This document shows positions 35,892 to 45,936 of a DNA stretch of 64,000 bases, piece by piece (the stretch's first letter is position 1; every line of letters starts with the position of its first letter). The stretch covers positions 2,325,096 to 2,389,095 of the forward strand of contig NZ_JH584241.1 in NCBI RefSeq assembly GCF_000241485.1. Reading direction: 5' to 3'. The notes beneath the pieces are model-generated. The model did no database searches. It was not told the DNA's origin and saw only the letters and a program-made list of their open reading frames with translations. The translations under genes were made by a program, and so were the position numbers. The stretch is from Sphingomonas sp. PAMC 26605 (GTDB lineage: Bacteria > Pseudomonadota > Alphaproteobacteria > Sphingomonadales > Sphingomonadaceae).

Positions 35892-36838
35892 AGGCCCGGG
35901 GGGGCATTTCGACCATCCCGCGCCGCACCGTCGGCCTTGCCCTGATGATCATGCTGGGCAGCTGTACGACGCCCGAGCGCCCCGCCCCCCCGCGGTCCAC
36001 CGTGCAACAGGTCACCGCGCCGCCGGTGCGCCGTCCCGCGACGCAACAGCCGCAGCGTGGACCATCGCCCGTCAGTTTCAGCTATTCGGGATCGATGATC
36101 CAGGGCGGCATCGTCATCGGCATCGCGCCGGCGGGCACCAGCCTGTTGCGTTTCAACGGGGCAACGCTCCCGATTGCGCCCGATGGCCGCTTTCTGATCG
36201 GCTTCGACCGCGACGCCGGCCCGAGCGCGAGCCTTGCCGCGACGCTCGACGACGGGCGCGTGGTACGCGACACGCTGACGATCGCGCCGCGCGCGTGGGA
36301 CATTTCGCGCCTGGCGACGCTCCCCAAGCTCCCGCTGCCGCAGCCCGACTTTGATCGCCTGCGCCCCGCCGAGCTCGCGCAGATCAATGCCGCGCGCCGC
36401 ATACAGACCGATTCGCAAGGCTGGCGGCAGACCTTCCTGTGGCCGACCACCGGGCGCATCTCGACGCTGTTCGGCTCGCAGCGGATCTACAAGAACGGTG
36501 AGGCCGGATCGTACCATTCGGGACTCGATGTCGCCAAGCCGCAGGGTTCGGTGATCCTCGCACCCGCCGATGGGGTGGTGATTCTGGCCGCGGATCACCC
36601 TTTCACGCTCGAGGGCAATCTGCTGATGATCGATCACGGCAACGGCCTCAACACCGCCTTCCTGCACCTTTCGCGGATCGACGTACGCGTCGGCGAGCGC
36701 GTCCGCCGCGGGCAACCCGTGGCGCTATCGGGGATGACGGGACGCGCCACCGGACCGCATCTGCATTGGAGCCTCAAGTGGCGCGAGGCCAAGATCGATC
36801 CCCTGCTGGCGGCGGGGCCGATGCCGCGTTCCGAATGA
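35888..36838 (+). CDS. M23-family peptidase lipoprotein (LytM-type)
   Basis: A 316-residue protein from GTG 35888, which overlaps the DUF2093 stop. The lipobox LGSC ends a short signal (PRRTVGLALMIMLGSC), so it is a lipoprotein, followed by a Pro-rich stretch. The C-terminal M23 zinc endopeptidase domain (about residues 190-310) keeps its ligands: HSGLDVA and HLHW, with IDHGNGLNTAFLHLS. These enzymes cut peptidoglycan cross-links. Operon with xseA and DUF2093. Confidence 0.9.
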   Translation: MKARGGISTIPRRTVGLALMIMLGSCTTPERPAPPRSTVQQVTAPPVRRPATQQPQRGPSPVSFSYSGSMIQGGIVIGIAPAGTSLLRFNGATLPIAPDGRFLIGFDRDAGPSASLAATLDDGRVVRDTLTIAPRAWDISRLATLPKLPLPQPDFDRLRPAELAQINAARRIQTDSQGWRQTFLWPTTGRISTLFGSQRIYKNGEAGSYHSGLDVAKPQGSVILAPADGVVILAADHPFTLEGNLLMIDHGNGLNTAFLHLSRIDVRVGERVRRGQPVALSGMTGRATGPHLHWSLKWREAKIDPLLAAGPMPRSE

Positions 36839-36890
36839 TCGGGACGCGATGACGCTGCGAATGAACCGTCAAAGCGGTATCATTTGAAAT

Positions 36891-36912
36891 AGTGTTGCAT
36901 TGCAGCGACACT
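36891..36912 (+). promoter_or_regulatory. Inverted repeat upstream of first TonB receptor
   Basis: AGTGTTGC-ATTGCA-GCGACACT is an 8-bp inverted repeat with one mismatch and 6-bp spacer, about 130 bp before the receptor start. A second, perfect palindrome AGTGCCACTGGCACT lies at 37012-37026 just before the ribosome site. Both are candidate operators; no regulator is encoded nearby. Confidence 0.4.
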
Positions 36913-37044
36913 CGGAAAAGTTCCATCCTGGCCTCTTTACAATATTGCGAGGCCGTCACAGTCTCCAGGCATCGCGACGGGTCGGGGGGTCCGAGGCCGT
37001 CGCTAAACAACAGTGCCACTGGCACTTCTGGGGAATCTTACTTG

Positions 37045-40014
37045 ATGCAGTCCTTGCAAGCCCGCGCTGTCGCGCGTCTTCGTTCCACCGCCGCTCCCTT
37101 CGCTTTGCTCGTTGCGCTTTCGGCCGGTCCGGCCTTTGCGCAGACCACCCCGGATCAGCCTGCCGCGCCCCTGCCAGCCGATTCGACGCCGACTCAGGCC
37201 GCCGATGAGGGCAAGGACATCGTCGTCACCGGCTCGATCTTCCGTCGCACCAATTCCGAGACGCCTTCGCCGGTCACCGTGCTGACCACCGAGACGCTCG
37301 CACGCGCGGGCATCACCAACATCAACGACGCGGTCCGCTCGATCTCGGCCGATGGCGCGGGCTCGATCTCGACCGGCTTCACCAACGGCTTCTCGGCCGG
37401 CGGCGCGGCGGTCTCGCTGCGCGGCCTCGGCGTTTCGTCGACGCTGGTGCTGATCGACGGGCTGCGCTCGACCAACTTCCCGCTCAACGACGACGGCCAC
37501 AACGCCTATGTCGACCTCAACTCGATCCCGTTCAGCGCGGTCGAGCGCGTCGAAGTGCTCAAGGACGGTGCATCGTCGAGCTATGGCGCCGACGCGATCG
37601 GCGGCGTCGTCAACATCATCATGAAGAAGCACTTCACCGGCGTCGCGGGCACGGTCGAGGGCGGCCTGACCGAGCGGGGCGACGGCGCGCGCTATCGCGC
37701 GAACCTCACGGCAGGCTATGGCGACTATGATGCCAAGGGCTGGAACTTCTACGTCAACGGCGAATATCAGAAGGACCAGGCGATCGGCGCGACGACGCGC
37801 GGTTTCCCGTACAACACCAACGATCTGAGCTCGATCGGCGGTCTTGACAATAACACCGGCGACAGCTCGCTGACGACCCAGTCGACCAACGCCGTCGTCC
37901 GTCGCGCGCCACAGACCGATCTCAATAATCCGTTCGCCGGCGGCGTCGCGTCGGGTACCTACACGTTGCTCGGCGGTACCGCACAGTGCACACGCGGCAC
38001 CTTCACCGTCGCGGGCGCCGCAGGCGGCACCGGCTGCGCGCATGATTATGGCCAGGAATACGGCACGCGCTATAACGACATCCAGCCGGCGCAGGAGCGC
38101 TATAGCTTCACCGGCCGGTTGAGCGTCCGCCTCAGCGATGCGATCGAAGGCTATGCCACCGGCAGCTATTCGCACAGCCAGGTCACCATCGGCCGCCAGC
38201 CGAACGGCATCCGCCAGACGCAGCCTTATGGTGCCTCGCCGACCCAGTCGTCGAGCAACCCGGGCATCGTCCTGCCGGTGTATATCTGCGCGAGCGGCGT
38301 GAACTGCGTGACCGCGGCCGACCGCCGTCTCAACCCGAACAACCCGTATGCCGCCGCTGGCGCGCTTGATCCGGCCAACAACGCGGCGCGCATCTATTAC
38401 GCGTTCGGCGACATCCCCTCCTATTCGATCCGCAGCAACGAAGTGATCCGCGGCGCGGTCGGCTTCAACGGCGACATCGCCGGCGATTATCACTGGAAGG
38501 TCGATGCGGTCGGCGCGCGCGACAATTTCTCGCTCGCGAACTACGGCGTGCTCGACATTGCCGGGCTGAAGCAGGCGATCAACACCGGGGCGTACAACTT
38601 CGTCGACCCGTCGCAGAACACGCAGGCCGTCCGCAACACGATCGCACCGAGCTATACGACGCCGTCGCACACCTCGTTGATCTCGGTCGATGCCTCGGTC
38701 GCCAAGGATCTGTTCGCGCTGCCGGGTGGCAATCTGCAGGTCGCCGTCGGCGGCCAGTTCCGCCACGAAACAGAAGTCAACAACAGCAACAACCCCGGCC
38801 TGACCAAATACGCCAACACCTCGGCCGCCTTCGGTACGCATGACGTCTATGCCGGCTATTTCGAAGTCAACGCGCCGATCCTCGACACGCTCGAGGTCAA
38901 CGGTTCGGGTCGCTACGATCATTATTCGGAAGGCTTCAGCCACTTCTCGCCCAAGATCGGCGCCAAGTGGACGCCGATCAAGCAGCTCGCGATCCGCGGT
39001 ACCTATTCGAACGGGTTCCGTGCACCGACCTTCGCCGAGAACAACCCGGCGTCGAGCTATGCCGGCTTCGTGACGGTGACGCCGCCGGCAAGCTTCCAGC
39101 TGGCGCATGGTGGCCTTATCACCGGTGGCAACACGAACCCCTATGCCCAGGCCTACAGCCTCGGTTCGGGCGCGACCGGCAATCCCAACCTGAAGCCTGA
39201 GAAGTCGCGCAGCTTCACCGCCGGCATCGTCGCCGAGCCGATCCGCAACGTCAGCTTCACGGTCGACTATTACAACATCAAGAAGACCGACGTGATCGTG
39301 ACGGGTCCGGATGCAGGCATCGCGCGTGCGAACTATTTCGCGGGCACCCCGCTGCCCGCGGGCTACACCGTCTCGGCGGTCGATGCGCCCGATCCGCTGT
39401 TCCCCAACGCACTGCCGCGCGTGCTGATCATCAACGTGCCGTTCGTCAACGCCGGTTCGATCAAGAGCTCGGGCCTCGACTTCGGCGCGAATGTGACCGT
39501 GCCGATCGCCGATGGCGTCAAGTTCAGCAGCCGGCTCGATTTCACCTATGTGATCCAGTACGACCTCGATCCGGGCAACGGCAGCAAGATCCAGAAGTAT
39601 GCCGGTACGCTTGGACCTTACGAACTGTCCTCGGGCGCAGGCACGCCGCGCGCGCGCGGCAACTGGCAGAACACGCTCGACTTCGGTCGCTTCGCCCTGA
39701 CCGCGACGACCTATTACGTGTCGCGGATCAAGGAAGTCGCGGCTGACGAAGGCGACGACATCTCGTGCGCCGGCGGCAACCTCTACGGCACCGGGCAGAA
39801 GTTCTGCTACATCCGCCGCTTCATCTATGCCGACGTCAACGCCGCCTTCAAGGTGAATGACGACTTCACGTTCAGCGTGTTCGTCGGCAACATCACCGGC
39901 GAGAAGGCACCGCTGGCACCGGCATCCTATTCGGGGGCGAACTATTTGCCGACCTGGCACATGGCCGGGATCGTCGGTCGCAGCTTCCGCGCCGGGGCGA
40001 CCTTCAAGTTCTGA
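37045..40014 (+). CDS. TonB-dependent outer-membrane receptor, paralog 1
   Basis: A 989-residue outer-membrane beta-barrel transporter. A signal peptide (ends AGPAFAQ), an Ala/Pro segment, the plug starting KDIVVTGSIFRR, LDGA-type plug loop (ERVEVLKDGASSSYGADAIGG), then a 22-strand barrel, ending RAGATFKF with the terminal aromatic. ATG 37045 follows GGGGAA. Closely related to the next gene, from which it differs mainly in the external loops, so it is likely a recent duplication with different ligands. Ligand (siderophore, sugar or peptide) unknown; no cytoplasmic partner next to it. Confidence 0.95.
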   Translation: MQSLQARAVARLRSTAAPFALLVALSAGPAFAQTTPDQPAAPLPADSTPTQAADEGKDIVVTGSIFRRTNSETPSPVTVLTTETLARAGITNINDAVRSISADGAGSISTGFTNGFSAGGAAVSLRGLGVSSTLVLIDGLRSTNFPLNDDGHNAYVDLNSIPFSAVERVEVLKDGASSSYGADAIGGVVNIIMKKHFTGVAGTVEGGLTERGDGARYRANLTAGYGDYDAKGWNFYVNGEYQKDQAIGATTRGFPYNTNDLSSIGGLDNNTGDSSLTTQSTNAVVRRAPQTDLNNPFAGGVASGTYTLLGGTAQCTRGTFTVAGAAGGTGCAHDYGQEYGTRYNDIQPAQERYSFTGRLSVRLSDAIEGYATGSYSHSQVTIGRQPNGIRQTQPYGASPTQSSSNPGIVLPVYICASGVNCVTAADRRLNPNNPYAAAGALDPANNAARIYYAFGDIPSYSIRSNEVIRGAVGFNGDIAGDYHWKVDAVGARDNFSLANYGVLDIAGLKQAINTGAYNFVDPSQNTQAVRNTIAPSYTTPSHTSLISVDASVAKDLFALPGGNLQVAVGGQFRHETEVNNSNNPGLTKYANTSAAFGTHDVYAGYFEVNAPILDTLEVNGSGRYDHYSEGFSHFSPKIGAKWTPIKQLAIRGTYSNGFRAPTFAENNPASSYAGFVTVTPPASFQLAHGGLITGGNTNPYAQAYSLGSGATGNPNLKPEKSRSFTAGIVAEPIRNVSFTVDYYNIKKTDVIVTGPDAGIARANYFAGTPLPAGYTVSAVDAPDPLFPNALPRVLIINVPFVNAGSIKSSGLDFGANVTVPIADGVKFSSRLDFTYVIQYDLDPGNGSKIQKYAGTLGPYELSSGAGTPRARGNWQNTLDFGRFALTATTYYVSRIKEVAADEGDDISCAGGNLYGTGQKFCYIRRFIYADVNAAFKVNDDFTFSVFVGNITGEKAPLAPASYSGANYLPTWHMAGIVGRSFRAGATFKF

Positions 40015-40031
40015 TCTGACCCGAAATCTGC

Positions 40032-40065
40032 AAGGGGCGGTTTTCGCACGAAAATCGCCCCTTTT
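40032..40065 (+). terminator. Rho-independent terminator after first TonB receptor
   Basis: Stem AAGGGGCGGTTTTC with GAAAATCGCCCCTT (one wobble) and loop GCAC, followed by a short T-run, 18 bp after the stop codon. A typical intrinsic terminator that separates the two receptor genes. Confidence 0.85.
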
Positions 40066-40186
40066 AGGGCCGGATCGGAATTATCTAGCGATTACAGGCT
40101 GTTGCCTTTCGGTGACAGTCCGTAACCAAACCGACTTACGCGACCGCAACTCGCCTTTACAGTGGTTCAGCGTCGCTTCATCCACT

Positions 40187-40215
40187 GCACATGTCTCGGG
40201 GGGCCGGGCACATGT
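40187..40215 (+). promoter_or_regulatory. Direct repeat GCACATGT upstream of second TonB receptor
   Basis: GCACATGT occurs at 40187-40194 and again at 40208-40215, exactly 21 bp apart (two turns of DNA), about 75 bp before the start codon. Spacing and the inner ACATGT palindrome suggest a protein-binding site, but no matching regulator is known here. Confidence 0.4.
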
Positions 40216-40288
40216 TCGGTTACGAGACTTGCCATCTACGCCACATCGCGAGCAATCGCGGTGGGTGCGTCCTAGCAAGGATCCATGT

Positions 40289-43228
40289 GTGTTGACCCAT
40301 TCTTCGTCTCTCGTCCGCAAGACCCGCTTGCTTACCGGCAGTGCGTCGGCAGTGATGCTGCTCGCGCTTGCGGTTCCGGCTTATGCGCAGGATCAGGCGC
40401 CAGCCGCGCCCGCGCCCGCGCCGGCGCCCGCCGCGCCCGAGCAGGCCGCGCCTGCTGCCACCGCCCCGGCCGCACAGGCGGCCCCTGCCGAGCAAGGCGG
40501 CCAGGACATCGTCGTCACGGGCTCGCTGTTCCGCCGCGCCAATACCGAGACGCCGTCGCCCGTCACCGTGCTGAGCGCGCAGACGCTGGCGCGCGCCGGC
40601 ATCACCAACGTTTCGGACGCGATCCGCTCGATCTCGGCTGACAGCTCGGGCTCGATCCCGACCTCGTTCACCAACGGTTTCGGCGCCGGCTCGTCGGCGG
40701 TGTCGTTGCGCGGTCTGACCGTCAACTCGACGCTGACGGTGATCGATGGCCTGCGCACCGCGCAATACCCGCTCGCCGACGATGGCCAGCGTGCGTTCGT
40801 CGATCTCAACACGATCCCCGACGCGATCGTTGACCGCGTCGAGGTGCTCAAGGACGGCGCGTCGTCGACCTATGGCGCGGATGCGATCGGCGGCGTGGTC
40901 AACATCATCACGAAGAAGGAATTCACCGGGATCGCCGGCCTCGTCGAAGGCGGCGTGACGCAGCGCGGCGACGGCGGCGAGCAGCGCGCGCAGCTGACGC
41001 TCGGCACCGGGTCGCTGAAGGAGAAGGGCTTCAACGTCTATATCAGCGGCGAATACGAGCATGACGACGCGATCTATAATCGCGACCGTGGGTTCCCGTA
41101 CAACACTGCCGACCTGACCTCGATCGGCGGCGACAACAACAACCCGGGTTCCACCGTCCCAGGCACGACGACGGTCGCGATCGTCGCACCGACGACTTCG
41201 TCGGACCCCAAGAACATCCTTTCGGGCAGCGGCATCACCACCGGCCCGTGGCAGTTCCTCAGCCCCAATGGCTGCGTCGGTCTGGTGCGCCAGGTTTCGA
41301 ACGGTTCGGGCGTTTCGTGCGAACAGAATACCGCCGCTGATTACGGCCAGATCCAGCCGCAGCAGACGCGTTTTGGCGTCAATGCGCGCGGTACCGTCCA
41401 GATCAACGACAAGACGACCGCCTATCTCTCGGTCGGCTACAATCAGAACAACGTCGTCACGAGCGGCGTCCCGCGCGGCATCCGCTCGTCCAATCCGATC
41501 TTCGCGCAGAACATCGTGCTTCCCGCGTTGCTCAGCAACGGTCAGCTCAACCCGTACGATCCCTATGCAGCGCAGGGTCAGCCGGCGGCGATCCGCTATC
41601 TGTTCGGCGATGTCCCCTTCGGCTCGACCTATAACAGCCATGTCATTCGCGGCGCGGCCGGGGTCGCTGGCGAGTTCGGCGATGGCTGGCGCTATTCGGC
41701 AGACGTGACCGCGGTCCATTCATGGCTGGATATTTCGCAGCGCGGCTACATCAACGTTGCGGGCCTGACCGCTGCGGTCAACGACGGGACGTACAACTTC
41801 GCCAATCCGTCGGCCAACACTGCGGCGATCCGCGCGCAGATCTCGCCGGTGGTGACCGCGAGCCCGTCGAGCGATCTCGACATGGTGCAGGGCGTCATCT
41901 CGAAGGATCTGTTCCAGCTGCCAGGCGGCCCGCTTCAGGTCGGCGTCGGTGGCTCGATCCGCTACGAAGCCGTCAACAATCCGACCGAGAATCCCGGCAA
42001 TGGCACGTTCGGCCTGAACGCAGTCACCGCGGTCGGCCATCACACCGTGTCGTCGGCCTATTTCGAAGTCGGCGCGCCGATCCTGAAGAGCCTCGAGGTC
42101 AACGTCTCGGGCCGCTTCGATCATTATCAGGAAGGCTATGACCGCTTCTCGCCGAAGGTCGGCGCGAAGTTCACGCCGTTCAAGCAGCTCGCGATCCGCG
42201 GGACCTATTCGAAGGGCTTCCGTGCACCGAGCTTCTCGGAAACCGCGGGTTCGGTCGTCGGCTTCACCTCGGCCAGGCTGCCATGCTCGGCACAGGTGAC
42301 GCATGGCGCGGTCCTGTCGGCCGATGGCGCAACCTGCTCGGGTGGCAGCGCGTACAACCAGTCCTATTCGATCGGCTTCAACACTGCGGCGACGCCGACG
42401 ATCAAGCCTGAACTGTCGCGCAGCTTCACCGGCGGCGCGATCTTCCAGCCGGTGCGCTGGCTGAGCTTCACGGTCGATTACTACAACATCAAGAAGACGC
42501 AGGTCATCACCGGCGGCCCGCTGTCGAACGTCGCGATCAACAACTATTATTCGGGTCAGGCGCTGCCGGCCGGCTATACGATCACGCAGGACGCGGTCGA
42601 TCCGAACTTCCCGAATGCGATCCGGCGCGTGCTGTTCGTCAACGCGCCGTATGCCAACGCGGCGGCGCTCAAGACATCGGGTATCGATTTCGGTGCCGAG
42701 CTGCGGTTGCCGGTGGCCTCGGGTGTGCGCCTCATCAGCCGCGCCGACGTGACCGACATCCTCGAATACAAGTTCGATTCGGGCGATGGCACGGGCTTCC
42801 AGGATTATGTCGGCACGCAGGCGCCGTATGTCACTTCGTCGGGCGCAGGCACGCCGCGGTGGCGCGGAAGCTGGCAGAACACGGTCGAGGCGGGGCCATA
42901 CTCGCTCACCGCGACGGCCTATTACACCTCGGGGTATAAGGCGGTCGCCTATGACCAGTTCGGCACGACCAATTGCAACGGCGGCAGCACCTATGGCGGC
43001 ACCGACCCGAACTTCAACTGCCGGGTTAAGTCGTTCATCGACGTCGATCTCGTCGGCAATGTCGAGGTCAACAAGAAGTTCTCGTTCTACTTCAACGTGA
43101 TCAATCTGCTCGACGCAAAGGCGCCGCTCAACGCGGGCAACTATGCGGCCACCAACTACAACCCGACCTACACCCAGATCGGTGCGGTCGGTCGCTCGAT
43201 CCGGTTCGGCGCACGCTTCAAATACTGA
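40289..43228 (+). CDS. TonB-dependent outer-membrane receptor, paralog 2
   Basis: A 979-residue receptor. From GTG 40289 (AAGGA ribosome site 7 bp before; TTG 40292 possible) it has a signal peptide ending VPAYAQ, an Ala/Pro-rich stretch, and the plug QDIVVTGSLFRRANTETPSP, which is nearly identical to its neighbour over the first 200 residues. VLKDGASSTYGADAIGGVVN and the terminal RSIRFGARFKY are conserved. No ATG fits the signal peptide. External loops differ from paralog 1. Ligand unknown. Confidence 0.95.
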   Translation: MLTHSSSLVRKTRLLTGSASAVMLLALAVPAYAQDQAPAAPAPAPAPAAPEQAAPAATAPAAQAAPAEQGGQDIVVTGSLFRRANTETPSPVTVLSAQTLARAGITNVSDAIRSISADSSGSIPTSFTNGFGAGSSAVSLRGLTVNSTLTVIDGLRTAQYPLADDGQRAFVDLNTIPDAIVDRVEVLKDGASSTYGADAIGGVVNIITKKEFTGIAGLVEGGVTQRGDGGEQRAQLTLGTGSLKEKGFNVYISGEYEHDDAIYNRDRGFPYNTADLTSIGGDNNNPGSTVPGTTTVAIVAPTTSSDPKNILSGSGITTGPWQFLSPNGCVGLVRQVSNGSGVSCEQNTAADYGQIQPQQTRFGVNARGTVQINDKTTAYLSVGYNQNNVVTSGVPRGIRSSNPIFAQNIVLPALLSNGQLNPYDPYAAQGQPAAIRYLFGDVPFGSTYNSHVIRGAAGVAGEFGDGWRYSADVTAVHSWLDISQRGYINVAGLTAAVNDGTYNFANPSANTAAIRAQISPVVTASPSSDLDMVQGVISKDLFQLPGGPLQVGVGGSIRYEAVNNPTENPGNGTFGLNAVTAVGHHTVSSAYFEVGAPILKSLEVNVSGRFDHYQEGYDRFSPKVGAKFTPFKQLAIRGTYSKGFRAPSFSETAGSVVGFTSARLPCSAQVTHGAVLSADGATCSGGSAYNQSYSIGFNTAATPTIKPELSRSFTGGAIFQPVRWLSFTVDYYNIKKTQVITGGPLSNVAINNYYSGQALPAGYTITQDAVDPNFPNAIRRVLFVNAPYANAAALKTSGIDFGAELRLPVASGVRLISRADVTDILEYKFDSGDGTGFQDYVGTQAPYVTSSGAGTPRWRGSWQNTVEAGPYSLTATAYYTSGYKAVAYDQFGTTNCNGGSTYGGTDPNFNCRVKSFIDVDLVGNVEVNKKFSFYFNVINLLDAKAPLNAGNYAATNYNPTYTQIGAVGRSIRFGARFKY

Positions 43229-43253
43229 TCTGAAGCACGTTCTGATCGACCAG

Positions 43254-43286
43254 AAGGGGCGGCTCCTGCGAAGGAGCCGCCCTTTT
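43254..43286 (+). terminator. Rho-independent terminator after second TonB receptor
   Basis: Perfect 11-bp stem GGGCGGCTCCT / AGGAGCCGCCC with a GCGA loop and TTTT tail, 26 bp after the receptor stop and 5 bp before the clpB stop on the other strand. It can work for the receptor and possibly for clpB. Confidence 0.88.
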
Positions 43287-43290
43287 CGTG

Positions 43291-45870
43291 TCACTCGACC
43301 GCGAGCTCGAGCTTGCCGTCGCCTTCGTCGACCCGCACCGTCGCGCCGTCCTTCACGCTGCCGCGCAGGATCAGATCGGCGAGCGGGTCCTGCAGATAGC
43401 GCTGCACCGCGCGCTTCAACGGCCGCGCGCCGTACACCGGGTCATAGCCGACCCGGCCCAACCACACGCGCGCGGCATCGGTGAGTTCGAGCGCGACCTT
43501 GCGCTCCGCCAGCAGCGTCGCGATCCGCTTGACCTGGATATCGACGATCGGCGCCATCTCCGCCTGGCCGAGCCGGTGGAACAGCACGATCTCGTCGAGC
43601 CGGTTGAGGAACTCGGGGCGGAAGTGGCCGCGGACGATCTCCATCACCTGCGGTTCGACGCTCGCGACATCCTCGCCTTCGCCCAAAGTCGTCAGCACCT
43701 GGCTGCCGAGGTTCGAGGTCAGCACGATGATCGTGTTGGTGAAGTCGACCGTGCGGCCCTGGCCATCGGTCAGCCTTCCGTCGTCGAGCACCTGCAGCAG
43801 GATGTTGAAGACATCGCCATGCGCCTTCTCGACCTCGTCGAACAGGACCACCTGATACGGTCGCCGACGAACCGCTTCGGTGAGCACGCCGCCCTCCTCA
43901 TACCCGACATAGCCCGGAGGCGCGCCGATCAGCCGGGCGACCGCATGCTTTTCCATGAACTCGCTCATGTCGATGCGCACCATCGCGGTCGGATCGTCGA
44001 ACAGGAATTCGGCGAGCGCCTTGGTCAGTTCGGTCTTGCCGACGCCCGTCGGCCCGAGGAAGAGGAACGAGCCGAGCGGCCGGTTCGGGTCCTGCAGGCC
44101 CGCACGCGCACGCCGGACCGCGGTCGATACGGCGCGGATCGCGTTCTGCTGGCCGATGACGCGCTTGCCGATCGTCGCTTCCATCTGGAGCAGCTTGTCG
44201 CGTTCACCCTCGAGCATCCGCTCGACCGGAATGCCGGTCCAGCGTGCGACGACGCCCGCGATGTCCTCGGCCGTGACTTCCTCGCGCAGCATCGCGCCCT
44301 TGGTCGCGCCCGCCGCGGCATCGAGCTGGCGCTGGAGGTCGGGAATGCGCCCGTAGGACAGCTCGCCCGCCTTGGCGAGATCGCCGGCCCTTTGCGCCTG
44401 TTCGAGCTCGAGCCGCGCGGCGTCGATCTGCTCCTTGAGCTTGGCCTCGGCCGAGATCTTGTCCTTCTCGCCTTGCCAGCGCGTCGTCAGTTCGCTCGAT
44501 TGCTGCTCGAGATTGGCAAGTTCGCCGTCGAGCTTGACCAGCCGGTCGCGCGACGCCTCGTCGCTCTCGCGCTTCAACGCCTCGCGTTCGATCTTGAGCT
44601 GGATGATCCGCCGGTCGAGGATTTCGATCTCCTCGGGCTTGCTCTCCACCTCCATGCGGATGCGCGAGGCGGCCTCGTCCATCAAATCGATCGCCTTGTC
44701 GGGGAGGAAGCGGTCGGTGATGTAGCGGTTGGACAAGGTCGCCGCCGCGACGATCGCCGCATCGGTGATGCGGACGCCGTGGTGGAGCTCGTATTTCTCC
44801 TTCAGCCCGCGCAGGATCGAGATCGTGTCGGGCACGGTCGGCTCGCCGACGAACACCGGCTGGAAGCGGCGCTGGAGCGCTGCATCCTTCTCGACATATT
44901 TGCGATACTCATCGAGCGTGGTCGCGCCGACGCAGTGGAGCTCACCGCGTGCGAGCGCTGGCTTGAGCAGATTGCCCGCATCCATCGCGCCTTCGGATTT
45001 CCCCGCGCCGATCAGCTGGTGCATCTCGTCGATGAACAGGACGATGTCGCCCTCGGCGGCCTTCACCTCGTCGAGCACGCCCTTGAGGCGCTCCTCGAAC
45101 TCGCCGCGATATTTCGCGCCGGCGATGAGCGAGCCCATGTCGAGCGACATCAGCTTGCGGTCCTTGAGCGTATCGGGAACGTCGCCATTGGCAATGCGCA
45201 GCGCGAGCCCCTCGGCGATCGCGGTCTTGCCGACGCCGGGTTCGCCAATCAGCACCGGATTGTTCTTGGTGCGACGCGCGAGGATCTGGATCGTGCGGCG
45301 GATTTCCTCGTCGCGGCCGATGACGGGATCGAGCTTGCCGTCGCGCGCCGCCTGGGTGAGGTCGCGCGCGAACTTCTTGAGCGCGTCGAACTTGTCCTCG
45401 GCGCCCGCGCTGTCGGCGACGCGGCCGTTGCGCACCTGCTCGATCGCTGCGTTGAGCGCCTCGGGCGTCACGCCCGCGGTTTTGAGCGCCTTGCCCGCTG
45501 CTGTGTTGAGCGACAGCGCGAGCGCGACAAGCAGCCGCTCGACCGTGACGAAGCTGTCGCCCGATTTGGTAGCGATCTGCTCCGCCTGGTCGAGCACGCG
45601 CACCGTGTCGTTATCGAGCCCGGGCGTCGCTTGCGCGCCGCTGCCCGACACGGCTGGGATCTTCGACAAGGCGAGATCGGTCTCGCTCACGGCGCGCTTC
45701 GGGTCGCCGCCTGCGGCGCTGATCAGCCCCGCCGCCATGCCCTGCTCGTCCTCGAGCAGCGCCTTCAGGATATGGTCTGGCGCGATCCGCTGATGGCTCA
45801 TGCGGATCGCGACCGTCTGCGCCGATTGCAGAAAGCCCTTGGCGCGATCGGTGAATTTTTCGATGTTCAT
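43291..45870 (-). CDS. clpB: ATP-dependent disaggregase ClpB
   Basis: An 859-residue Hsp100 chaperone that resolves protein aggregates with DnaK. Two Clp N-repeats begin at [18 protein letters not shown], followed by AAA+ domain 1 (Walker [11 protein letters not shown]), a long coiled-coil middle domain (about 400-530), and AAA+ domain 2 ([19 protein letters not shown]). ATG 45870 with AAGGGG before it is used. The promoter region carries a candidate heat-shock (RpoH) site. The long open frame antisense to it is a GC-rich shadow. Confidence 0.97.
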   Translation of the reverse strand: MNIEKFTDRAKGFLQSAQTVAIRMSHQRIAPDHILKALLEDEQGMAAGLISAAGGDPKRAVSETDLALSKIPAVSGSGAQATPGLDNDTVRVLDQAEQIATKSGDSFVTVERLLVALALSLNTAAGKALKTAGVTPEALNAAIEQVRNGRVADSAGAEDKFDALKKFARDLTQAARDGKLDPVIGRDEEIRRTIQILARRTKNNPVLIGEPGVGKTAIAEGLALRIANGDVPDTLKDRKLMSLDMGSLIAGAKYRGEFEERLKGVLDEVKAAEGDIVLFIDEMHQLIGAGKSEGAMDAGNLLKPALARGELHCVGATTLDEYRKYVEKDAALQRRFQPVFVGEPTVPDTISILRGLKEKYELHHGVRITDAAIVAAATLSNRYITDRFLPDKAIDLMDEAASRIRMEVESKPEEIEILDRRIIQLKIEREALKRESDEASRDRLVKLDGELANLEQQSSELTTRWQGEKDKISAEAKLKEQIDAARLELEQAQRAGDLAKAGELSYGRIPDLQRQLDAAAGATKGAMLREEVTAEDIAGVVARWTGIPVERMLEGERDKLLQMEATIGKRVIGQQNAIRAVSTAVRRARAGLQDPNRPLGSFLFLGPTGVGKTELTKALAEFLFDDPTAMVRIDMSEFMEKHAVARLIGAPPGYVGYEEGGVLTEAVRRRPYQVVLFDEVEKAHGDVFNILLQVLDDGRLTDGQGRTVDFTNTIIVLTSNLGSQVLTTLGEGEDVASVEPQVMEIVRGHFRPEFLNRLDEIVLFHRLGQAEMAPIVDIQVKRIATLLAERKVALELTDAARVWLGRVGYDPVYGARPLKRAVQRYLQDPLADLILRGSVKDGATVRVDEGDGKLELAVE

Positions 45871-45893
45871 GACAACCCCTTGCCTGTGTGCCT

Positions 45894-45924
45894 GCGATAT
45901 AGTGTTGCGAAAATACCACACAAG
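45894..45924 (-). promoter_or_regulatory. Candidate RpoH (sigma-32) promoter of clpB
   Basis: On the minus strand, CTTG (45924-45921), a 17-bp spacer, and ACTATATCGC (45903-45894) match the alphaproteobacterial heat-shock consensus CTTG-N17/18-CYTATNTNNG at most positions. It lies 24 bp before the start codon of clpB, in keeping with heat-shock control of ClpB. Confidence 0.6.
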
Positions 45925-45936
45925 GCTGCACGCACG

